Under the pieces are notes generated by a model. It worked only from the letters and a program-made list of their open reading frames with translations. It had not been told where the DNA came from and did no database searches. Shown piece after piece: positions 55,296 through 64,000 of a stretch of 64,000 bases of DNA. The DNA lies in contig OY986435.1 in NCBI GenBank assembly GCA_963920525.1, positions 172,647,827 through 172,711,826 on the forward strand. Direction: 5' to 3'. Position 1 is the stretch's first letter; each line of letters opens with the position of its first letter. The stretch is from Dichetophora obliterata (lineage: Eukaryota; Arthropoda; Insecta; Diptera; Sciomyzidae). The position numbers were made by a program, and so were the translations under genes.

Positions 55296-56215
55296 AAGGG
55301 TCCGCCAAATAACTTTTTTTTTTTTAGAATTCTATAAAAAAAAAACTGAATATTTTTTCAAATTTCTTTTTTTATTTGAAAGTACAATCCTTCCGGTTAA
55401 TAATGAAAAATAATTTCATTCAAATGGCTGCCTCGGCTGGCCATGCAGTAGCCTACACGATCGGTCCAATTTTTAAGCACATTATCGATTGTGTGCAGCT
55501 GTATTTCACCAATGGCTTCACGAATATTGTCCTTTAAAGAGTCAATTGTCTCTGGCTTGTCGGCGTAACACTTATCTTTGAGGGCAACCCACAAATAATA
55601 GTCCAACGGTGTCAAATCGCAGCTCCGAGGTGGCCAAACGACATCAGCTCTGCGGCTGATAATGCGATCTTCAAAAACAGGGCGCAAAACATCGACTGTA
55701 GCTTCGGCTGTGTGGCACGTGGCGCAGTCCCGCTGAAACCAAATGTTGCCAATATCATCCTCTTAAATTTTTGTGAACAAAAATTCGTTCAACATGGCCC
55801 GATAACGATCGCCATTGACTGTAACGGCCACTCCTTGCTCATTTTCGAAGAAAAATGGCCCAGTTATGCCTCTGGACCAAAATCCGCACCAAACAGTGAC
55901 TCGTTTTGGGTGCAGCGGCTTTTCAATGTATGCGTGCGGGTTTTCTGTGCCCCAAATGCGACAATTTTGCTTGTTTACATACCCGCCAAGATCAAAATAA
56001 GCTTCATCTGAAAAGATTATTTTTTTGGCAAAATCGGCATCTTCTGCATCAAAGTAATGTCGCAATATTTCCCAGCGTTGTTCAAGCGTATACACAACCA
56101 TATTCGTTCAGCGGAAGGATAAAACTAATTATTTGTCAAATCAAACATGAGCTAAGTGTTACCATTCACGGAATAAGCACTAGTTGAAAAAAAAAACGTT
56201 ATATGGCGGACCCTG
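55296..56215 (-). mobile_element. DD41D (rosa-type) mariner with internal deletion
   Basis: TIRs AAGGGTCCGCCAAATAAC at the left and, inverted, CAGGGTCCGCCATATAAC at the right, with TA flanks (55294-55295 and 56216-56217). Its 920-bp length against about 1300 bp shows a deletion, which lies in the N-terminal half of the transposase. Confidence 0.9.
55397..56101 (-). pseudogene. rosa-type transposase, internally deleted
   Basis: Starts MVVYTLEQRWEILRHYF (first helix) and jumps directly to AEDADFAKKIIFSDEAYFDL, so the helix-turn-helix and linker are deleted in frame. The catalytic domain follows: GYVNKQNCRIWG, VTVWCGFWSRGITGPFFF, VTVNGDRYRAML, a TAA at about 55763-55765 in KI*EDD, then NIWFQRDCATCHTAE and CDLTPLDYYL. 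The last two aspartates are 41 residues apart (DD41D). It ends ASRGSHLNEIIFHY at 55397. A different terminal sequence and lower similarity to the 21259 copy show it is a separate family of the same group. Confidence 0.88.
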
Positions 56216-56217
56216 TA

Positions 56218-58709
56218 CCTCATTGCTAATTTGAAAAAAATTTACTTGCAGATTGAAAGTGATTTTGCTGGTTTATTAAAGAATCGTCAAACTTCTTTAG
56301 AAAGTAAATAGAACATTTTCGTTTAAAAAATTGTTTTTATGTTTCAATCAAAATTAAAATCTGCTGAGTTCCGTAAATCTTACTTCTGCTTCGAAAGGTA
56401 AATATAATACAATAAAACAAAATAAGTTTTTAGTAAACTTATACTCTTAAAATGTATTTCAATATAAGCTCAATATGCATGTGTGTATACGTATTCTTTC
56501 TGTACAATTTGTTAGAACGAAAACAAGCTGGAATATTTCTACTGCTACACGCGAGAAATCCTCATTGATTTCAACCGAGAATCCTCATTGTAGGGGAAAG
56601 CGTCCTAATGTTCTAATTGTGAAAGCAGTAGAAGTCTGTATAAAAATATTTAATGTTTTTAACTTTACATATCCTTTGGAATGTGTCGTCGTTTGGCAAT
56701 TTGTTCAGAACTATTTCTATATAAGATCAAATCGAAATTTAATAAAGCATTTCCGAAAATTGTACAATTAAAAAAAAATTACTTATCAACTAACATAAAA
56801 AATTAATTTTATATCAAAGGAAAACAATAAAAGTCTTAATGTAACCAAAAATATTTTAAGTCTTTTTAATAAAAAGAGTTTTAGGGTTATGTAGAGGTTC
56901 CTAGGAAAATAATTTAATACATTTAATACAAACATTTTGTTAAATTAAAGGGTATGAATTCAAAATTTAAAAAAATAATTTGTTCAAGCTACAAATTTTT
57001 TGATAATGTAACAAAATTGCTTTGTTGAGGTTTAATATTATTTTGTTAATATAACATAAATGATTCATCAAAGTTACAAAACCTTTTGTTGAAATAACAA
57101 AACTCTTTAGTTACTTTAACAAAATTATCATTAAACAAACGTATTTTTTTTTAAATTATTTACTTTACGTTTAATCTTTTTTTGCTAAATTGAAATTTTT
57201 TAAAATTAAGTTAAATCAACAAAATATGTGGTTAGAAGAACATCGTTTTTTGTTATTCATTTCATGAAGTCAAACTAACAAAATCGAATTTGTTTCCATA
57301 ACAAACCACTGTGAAAATATCAAAAATAACGAAATTATTTGTTACGCTAGCATATTTTTTTTGTCAATTTTATATACATTTTTTTCGGTTTAGAGTTTTA
57401 AATATGAATTAGTATTTGAAAAATTTGAATTTTAAGCCGCAAGGTTTAAAAAAATGCAGTAATATCTTAGCTAGACTAAAATTTAGTCCAAGATTTTCAA
57501 CCGCGTACTTATAGCTAGCTATCTGTTAGAACACCAATCATAGGTCTTTATTGATCCTCTTAAAAGTAGATGATCTTCTCTGATAGTTTAATTTAAGTGT
57601 TAACCAAATTTAATGCACTGTGTGGCACTTGCTTCAGGTTGGCTATTTTTAATCGAAAGTATGCTCTTTTCCCCAGCATTCTTAATAGTTCTCCGAACAT
57701 CAGAGAATAATTACTAAGCTGACAAATTGTATACAGATTAATGAATAAGAAGGTATAAACAAGTGTTGTCATCTGAAAACATATTTCTTAAAAAATTGTA
57801 ATAAGTAAGAGGTTTTTTCTTTCGTTTGATGAATGCAATATTTCAAACACATTAAAACTCTGGCTCGAGCTATGAATTTTTTTTTTTGTAAGAACAAATT
57901 CCTGATTGATTACTTTGTATCTGACTTCCTCAAATTCGTTAAGAGTCATTCAATTTTTTAATTAATGATGCTTTTACTTTCGTTTGAATTTAACGTGGAG
58001 ATATCATTTCCTTGCATCAAGACATTTTTTTGCTTTAATCAAGTATATGTTAAATCAATCATAATTTGCTTGATTCCTACATTTTATAGCTTTTACAATT
58101 AGTATAAATTTCTTCACAACATATACTACCAGTAAATACCCGCTGCTTGGCCTGCGATAAAAATATTAAATACCATGTAAAAATTATAAATCTTAAAATG
58201 AAAGTATTTAGTTGTATTAAATCAAATGCACTATATAAAAATTATTGTGTTTGTTTTGTTTAATTATGAAAAACTGGTATAAATATTAAAACATTACTTT
58301 ATTTAATTTAATTAAATACCTTATATAAAGTCCTGCAAACCCTGTTATAAAACAATTTGGGTAAAAAATGTTTAAAATTTGTAATCAAAAATGTAATTTT
58401 TCAACAAAGATTCTAAACATAAGTACGCTCTTCTTATATTTAATAAAAAAAATCCGTTATAATGACATCATTATAATCGGATAAAAGATACAGTAAAATA
58501 TAATAACACATATTTTCCAGTTTTTCCTCTCTAGCTTCCAAAGGAAGGAGGGGTGACCATTATCTTTGCATTTTTTTACTCAAATAATCATGGGAAATCA
58601 CCAACCAAGGAAAGTAATGCTATATCTGGGGCACCTTGTATATAATTAACGCAGCTATATATATAACTAGTAAGCACGTGCGGCGTTAAAACGCCAAAAT
58701 CAAATATAC
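56218..58709. other. AT-rich DNA with AACAAAAT-type words, no gene recognised
   Basis: The part at 57000-57350 is full of AACAAAA/TTTTGTT words in both directions, which suggests a decayed MITE or foldback. TTGGACTAAATTTTAGTC near 57470-57495 (complement) resembles TTAGTCCAAAATTTT at 6061-6078. None of this gives firm ends. Confidence 0.4.
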
Positions 58710-59050
58710 CTACACTCAAAAAATTTATTAGTAAATTTTCTACGAATGATGTTAGTAAATAAAATATTCGTACATTCTACAAATATGCGTACAATATATA
58801 AAGTATTTTTATTGCGATATCTTTACGAATTCATTCGTAAAATCTTTCTTATGCTTGATGTAGTATCTACGAATATTGCTGTTTTATATACTAATGATAT
58901 TCGTAAACAAAAATAAATCAATTCTTATTAGTGCATTGTACGAATTTTTGTATACATATAAATAATAATATTCGTAAATTTGTCGTAAGAATAACTTCGT
59001 AATTTCTTTTATTACATTCACAGTATTTACTCATGCTTTTGTACTATATA
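58710..59050. repeat. ACGAAT module, isolated copy
   Basis: Starts CACTCAAAAAATTTATTAG and carries at least seven TACGAAT or ATTCGTA words, with TCGTAAGAATAACTTCGTAA matching 16467-16486 in hAT copy A. It lacks the tRNA-like part. The initial CACTCAAAAAAT also stands at the module start in copy B (53272). Confidence 0.6.
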
Positions 59051-59681
59051 TCAATTCATAGTTTAAGCTGTGAAATTATAAAAGATTATTCGTCAGTATA
59101 ACAGTTTCATAGCTATAAGCCGATAGGTGGCGCTAAATACCTCACACATTTTTAGGCATATGCTAAAATTAAGAAGAGAAAAAGTAACATAACAACAACA
59201 CATAAATGCAAACTTTAACTCGCTATAACTTAAAAATTATAAATTTTTGTTGTTGTATATATATATTGTTTTGGCTCTAAGTCTGCGATTCAATTAATAA
59301 TAAGAAAAAAAGAAAAAACTTCTCTTAGGATTTTCTTAATTATTTTATATTGTTGTTATTTTTCTCAATATTTCAGGAGACTATAAGACAAAAATTAAAC
59401 AAGAAAAAAAAACTTACATTAATATCACAAAACAAAAAATTTTTTAAGAACATAAATTGAATTTAGAATTTAGAAAAAAGAAAAATTAAACATTTGAATA
59501 AATTAAATTTACATTTTATATTTTACACATACATATGTTAAGAATTTTCACATATTTCGTGCTGTTGTCCTTGTTTGTTTGATGTTGACCATGGTAGAAG
59601 TAGTAAAGGTATATGCATTTCAGACTGCTCTCTTTTTCTTATAGCTAGAATTGTCAAACTCAAGCATTTTGCTATTCTTGC
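59051..59681. other. AT-rich flank, possible 3' region of the Penelope-like element
   Basis: No coding frame. Lies directly downstream of the Penelope-like element's stop codon, so part of it may be its 3' untranslated region. Confidence 0.4.
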
Positions 59682-62540
59682 TTATTTTCGCTTTCTAATC
59701 GCATTCTCATCGTTTTCAAATTTTGTATGAGCTGTCAACTTCGTTTTGACAGTTGTGGCAGTCTTCCTCTCCGAAATGCATATACCTTCTCTAATTCTGC
59801 CTTGATGTTGACTGATTTTTGGCTGTTGATGTTTTATGTCTATTCTCTTTTGTCCATATTTCTTTATCAGATGCCGATATGTTTGTGCGCATTTTTCCGC
59901 GTCAACTTTGTAATTTAATCTCTTTTCCACTGGAACGTTAATAATATGTAACATTTCTAAAGTCAGTCGTCGGTAGTAATGACTTTCATGCTGGAGTATT
60001 TCCACTTCGTCTAAGTTCGCTACATGTCCAGTTCTTGTACAGTGAGCTGCTAGTGCTGTTTTTTGTTCAATTGGTCTGTGTGTTGCTTTTTGGTCTGATT
60101 TGTGTGCTGATAATCTTGTTTTTAGTTTTGATTTCGTAGTCCCACTATATATCTTTTTGCATGTATATAAACCATCCCCTTTGCATCCAATCTTGTAGAT
60201 TAAATTTGATTTGTCTTTTTGATCTATTTTGTTCTTTGTCCTGCTGTAAATTTGATTTAAAGTGTTGTTGTTTCTTATGGCTAGTTGAAACCGTTCTTTG
60301 TTGTATATGTCCGCTTGTATAATTCTTCCTGTAAGTTTTGGTATGTACGTTAAGGATTTGTAAATTTTAGCTGGTTTTTCCTGGTTTTGTTCGTTGTTTG
60401 GTGGTTTTGTTATATTTTGTATGTTAGATATCAGGTTGTTTATAAGCCTGATCGGAAACTCATTTTCCAATAGAATTTTATTGATTATTCCTGTGCTACT
60501 TTTATGGTACTCTGTGTCACTTATGTTAAGGACTCTTTTGATGAAATTGTTTGCGGTATTTATTTTTATTCGCCTGTGGTGGTTGGAATTAAAATATATG
60601 AGGCGCCCTGACGCCGTTGATTTTTGATACCAATCGAGTTTTAGTAGTTTGTCCTTTCTTATTATTAACGCGTCCAAATATGGTAGTTTTTTATCAATCT
60701 CTTCTTCTTTAGTGAATTGTATTTGTTTGTGAAATCCGTTGAGTGTTTCCAGTGTCTTTTGTACCGCGTTGCGTTTGATTATCCCAAATAAGTAAACTAC
60801 ATATTTTGTTATACCTGTGACACATTGGCAGACTTAAACTTGTTTAAATAGCTTTTCTAGTTTAATTTTCTGCTAAACTATATTTAGAATTCGTTTAGTC
60901 AAAACTAGTTCCCGAAAGTCGTTTATCGCAGCTAAACGAGTTTTAACAGCTGATTTTGATATTCTTCTTTCTATACTTTCGTTCATAACTACTGTTCTCT
61001 CACTCAAGCACACACGCTGAAATTTTACGATTATAGTGTTGTTCGCTCGCCCATTGCATCTTTATTTTTCGTTATTTTTTTAAACTAGTTAAGAAAAATA
61101 TTGAGTGTGTCGTACCCAATGGTTATATTTTAAACTACAAAAGATAACCAAGATTACCTATGCCAATGTGTCAAAGCTATTAGTATTCTTAGTTTGTCAG
61201 TTAGTGTGTTAATTGTGGTGTCGAGCAATTCCCCCATAACAATGTCTGCAATAATTGGTGATAATGATGAGCCCATAGGCATTCTTTTCCTTTGTTCATA
61301 AATTTTGTCGTCGTATTTGATATATCTGTTTTCTACACAAAACGATAAAATATTGAAAAATAGGTCTTCAGGTATGGCTGTATAATTTTTATGACGTTCC
61401 ATTTCTTTTTTATGACCATTTTGGCAAAATTTACGGGTATATTGGAAAAAAGTAAGATGACGTCAAAAGAGATGAGAATTTCGTCATCTTCGATACTCGT
61501 GTTGTTTATTCGCGTTTTGAATTCTACTGCGTCTTTAACGTTATATATGGAGTGAGTCGTCAAGTCTTTTTAAAATCGTTGCAATGTGCTTACATACTCC
61601 TTGAGAAGGTGAATTAATTGAGGAGCATATTGGGTCTCAATGGTATTCCTTCTTTGTGTATTTTCGGCAAACCGTATATCCTGGGTGCTGTTGCTGTTTG
61701 TGTAGTTCATTTAAATTTTTCCCCCGATAACATTAGGTTCATTTTAAATAATTTTTCTACGAAATTGTTGTTCTTTTCTTGTAGTGTTGATGTGAGATTT
61801 TTTTTAAACGTCTGTACATGCAAAGGTTGCTTATCATATTGTCCATTTTTATTTAAAAGTCATGTCCGTTGAGTGCAACAGTTGTGTTTTCTTTGTCTGC
61901 GTTTAATATAAGAATATCTTTATTTTTGTTTAGAAATTTCTTTGTCTGTTCTACTGTGTCTAATATCATTTTTTTCCTCTTTCCTATTCTTTTTTCTTAA
62001 AAAACTTTCTACCGTTGTTGTGAATTTTGTTCTTGCTCTTTCTTGTTCTTCCTTGCTTGTTAGTGTTTGTATGCAGTCTTCTCCATCTGCGATACATTTA
62101 AATAAAGGGAAACTATCTGGATTTGTTGGCAAAGCATATTTGGGTCCTGAGAGCAGCGTTTGTATGTTTTCCAGTATGTTCGTGCCTGATTTGTTGACAA
62201 ACCAAGCTTTGTTGTGCTTTAACTTGTGCTTTGTTTGTTGTTGTTCTTGTAGATTTCTCAATTTGTTTTGTAGTTTTACCTTTTCTTTTTTCTCTAGCTT
62301 GTCATATAATATTTGTTCACTTTTACTAAGTAGTATGAAGTCTTCTTCGTTTAGTAATCGTTTTAAGTCGTTTTTTATTATACGAAATACTTAAAGGTCG
62401 ACTAATAAAATTCATAAAACAATATAAATTTTTAATAAATAAAAAGTCCAGTTTGCACATCTACAGGTCTAAACCTACCAAACCATACTAAATTTATTAA
62501 GATTAGACTTGTACTTAAAAATCTTTACGCCGGACAAACT
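59682..62540 (-). pseudogene. Penelope-like element: reverse transcriptase plus GIY-YIG endonuclease
   Basis: From about 62540 down: RFRPVDVQTGLF, KAWFVNKSGTNILENIQTLL, GPKYALPTNPDSFPLFKCIA and EEQERARTKFTTTVESFL (N-terminal region). Then the RT: ILISFDVILLFSNIPV (61490), NRYIKYDDKIYEQRKRMPMG and SSLSPIIADIVMGELL (61310-61220), and, past a nested MITE, ITKYVVYLFGI where YVDD would be expected, so catalytic aspartates are lost. LPYLDALIIRKDKLLKLDWY and RLIYFNSNHHRRIK follow (60690-60570). The C-terminal endonuclease has LIYKIGCKG...KKIYSGTTKSKLKTRLSAH (60210-60090), with YSG for the usual YIG, and a DVEILQHE-like segment with its glutamate. Frameshifts near 61930-61600 and 61150 add to the decay. 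The order and motifs fit Penelope-like elements well. Confidence 0.9.
60818..61173. mobile_element. 356-bp MITE inside the Penelope-like element
   Basis: TGACACATTGGCA at the left and TGCCAATGTGTCA at the right are perfect 13-bp inverses. It splits the RT reading between DKLRILI and ITKYV. The interior has CTAGTTTAA/TTAAACTAG-type inverted words. Target duplication was not resolved. Confidence 0.8.
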
Positions 62541-62604
62541 TTGCGTTTGCGTAATATATATAAGATAAAAATATGGGTGTCCCCATTTCTTTGCACATCA
62601 CTGT

Positions 62605-62990
62605 ATACAGGGTGTTTCAGGAAGTTCTGGACAAATTTTTCCAGCGTATTCCTTGGCTCATTTCTTGAAGAAAAGTCCACTAGGACCATGTCCGAAAATG
62701 TTCGGGTGCGAAATGGCAGCGGGTTCAAAATTCAATTTGGGTCTTACCGTTCCAAAGTTATGACCATTTGACGGAAATGCAAAAATTTTGTTTGGAAGCA
62801 AAATAACCCCACACATTTATTTGATTTTGTAAATTAACATGTAAATAAATAAATAAATAAATAAAATAATAAATTTAAACAAAAACATGTGATGTTAAAG
62901 TAAGTTTTCAATGTGGTTCCCATTTTCTACTAAACACAATTGCAGCCGTTTGCGAACCACATCCAATCATATTTATAGTAGATCATTAAT
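62605..62990 (-). pseudogene. Transposon end with a transposase C-terminal scrap
   Basis: TATACAGGGTGTTTCAGGAAG at 62603 has the look of an insect IS630/Tc1-type terminus. The minus strand at 62970-62900 reads DVVRKRLQLCLVENGNHIENLL, like the end of transposases finishing with R-R--CI--NG-HFEHLL. Together they suggest the 3' end of an element on the minus strand. Confidence 0.5.
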
Positions 62991-62996
62991 CGATTT

Positions 62997-63272
62997 TTGT
63001 CATTCAGCAAGTGTCGACGAACGAGAAAAGTACAAGTGATTTTTCTCCGGTTTTTTAAAAGTGAATTATTAAAAACGCCAATTTATTCAAACGAAGAATT
63101 AGCAGACATTCATTACATGTATGGATATTGCGATGGTAATGCAAGAGCAGCTGCGCGAGAATATGCATTACGTTATCATAATCAGCAACCACCAAACCGA
63201 AGAACATTCAGTGGACGCAACGGCGATTTCGAGAAAAGAAAAAAAAACACAAGTTACCTGCCATCTGGCTGA
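62997..63272 (+). pseudogene. Transposase N-terminal helix-turn-helix (DUF4817-like)
   Basis: The plus strand reads YSNEELADIHYMYGYCDGNA, RAAAREYALRYHNQQPPNRR and TFSGRNGDFEKR. This is the N-terminal helix-turn-helix known as DUF4817, found in many insect transposase-like proteins. The catalytic part is missing, and the frame ends at 63272. The neighbouring C-terminal scrap at 62970-62900 lies on the other strand, so the two are not one colinear gene. Confidence 0.7.
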
Positions 63273-63280
63273 GCAAATTG

Positions 63281-64000
63281 ATGTTATGTTAATTTTTTTC
63301 CATTTTTTTTTTCGGAAAGCTCTGTATCTCGGCTATTTCACCTTTTTCTATGTATTGTTTTATTTTATACTGAAAGGTCTTTTAAAGACCTTTCCAACAA
63401 GCCCAAAAGCAAACAAATCCGACCACTGGCTCAGAAGTTAGCAACTTGACCCTACTACCTACCCACCATGCAATGTGTGAAGAATATTGTTGTCACTTTT
63501 TTTTACACAGCTGCTAAGAAAATCTCAGTTTATCAGAGCGTGTGTTTTTTTTTTAATTCAGAAAAACAGGGAGTTCAGAAAACAAAAAATTTGTTTTTCT
63601 AAGTTATGTGTAAGCAAGTTTATTATATACAGTGGTGGATAAACCCTAGGGAGCTAGTGGGCTGGAGAACTAATATTTTTTCTATAAAATTTCCAACGTT
63701 AAATTAATGACCTTATTTTGTAAAACGCACGCAATCACCTCATTTCGGTTTTTTTTTTTTGCATGGCAATTCCATTGCCATATGAATTAGAACAAACCCT
63801 TTCTCTCTCACTTACACTTTCCTTTAAAAAAATATAATGCTAGTGACTGCATTTGTTTTAGGAAATGAGGTCATAAGTTTAAAAAACAATAATGGCTTAG
63901 TGGCTGCCAATACTCTAAGATTAAAAAAAAGAAAAAAGTAACCAAATGCAATGTTTTTCATCTGTCAATAAAGCCGCGGAGGAAACTGTAAAGCCGCGTT
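63281..64000. other. AT-rich DNA to the right edge, no feature recognised
   Basis: An inverted pair AAAGGTCTTT / AAAGACCTTT at 63374-63393 is the only structure noted. Nothing coding. Confidence 0.4.

Noticed and set aside
61942..62394. A 150-residue plus-strand protein rich in serine, phenylalanine and leucine
   Set aside because: Antisense shadow of the N-terminal part of the Penelope-like element.
1..64000. CRISPR array, bacterial operon or prophage
   Set aside because: No regularly spaced identical repeats and no dense gene packing. The promoter, splice donor and transposons are eukaryotic.

Overview
This window is AT-rich nuclear DNA from an insect, most likely a fly (Diptera). The case for a fly is the mix of transposable elements: mariner of the DD34D type, three DD41D (rosa-type) mariners, a Tc1 element, RNase H-bearing LINEs, a Penelope-like element, many hAT, Mutator-like (MULE), TTAA-type and pogo-type non-autonomous elements, and one metazoan core promoter. 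Placing it nearer tephritid or calyptrate flies than elsewhere is inference only. There is no bacterial operon, no rRNA, no CRISPR array and no intact long protein-coding gene.

The only host-gene signal lies on the minus strand at about 39.5-38.86 kb. A TATA box and an initiator-like site are followed by roughly 630 bases of typical fly 5' leader, then an ATG that is at once followed by a perfect splice donor. I read this as the first exon of a gene whose first coding exon is just the start codon. Its first intron would run leftward through most or all of the 38 kb below it, so the transposon-filled sequence at 1-38.86 kb is probably intron, and the sequence above 39.6 kb is upstream DNA.

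Layout. 0-0.5 kb: LINE endonuclease fragment (-). 1.0-5.4 kb: a hAT end, a MULE-like element with an 11-bp target duplication, and a hAT-like element with an 8-bp duplication. 5.8-8.65 kb: LINE 3' end, a direct repeat pair, a hAT transposase relic and a pogo-like MITE. 8.65-12.7 kb: one dead mariner split by a hAT MITE and by a 5'-truncated LINE, both with clear target duplications. 12.7-15 kb: an unrecognised coding relic. 15-17.6 kb: hAT copy A. 18.7-22.5 kb: two rosa-type mariners with a long-TIR element between them. 22.5-28 kb: mostly plain AT-rich DNA. 28-32.3 kb: SINE-like repeats, a Tc1 element and two LINE fragments. 34.6-36.3 kb: hAT relic with a nested element. 37-40 kb: repeat plus the promoter and exon. 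40.3-44.6 kb: a three-layer nest (TIR element > MULE > mariner). 44.8-48.4 kb: long-TIR element and a decayed multi-copy gene family. 48.8-51.2 kb: less AT-rich island and a TTAA-type MITE with a nested MITE. 52.2-56.2 kb: SINE-like repeat, hAT copy B and a third rosa-type mariner. 59.7-62.5 kb: Penelope-like element. 62.6-63.3 kb: pieces of another transposase.

The elements do not form a pathway. What they give is a relative history, since target-site duplications and nesting show which element landed in which. No system that I would call clearly new was found. The best leads are the start-codon-only exon, the FLYWCH-bearing MULE nest, the hAT family carrying a tRNA-like/ACGAAT module, and the unclassified gene family at 46.4-48.3 kb.
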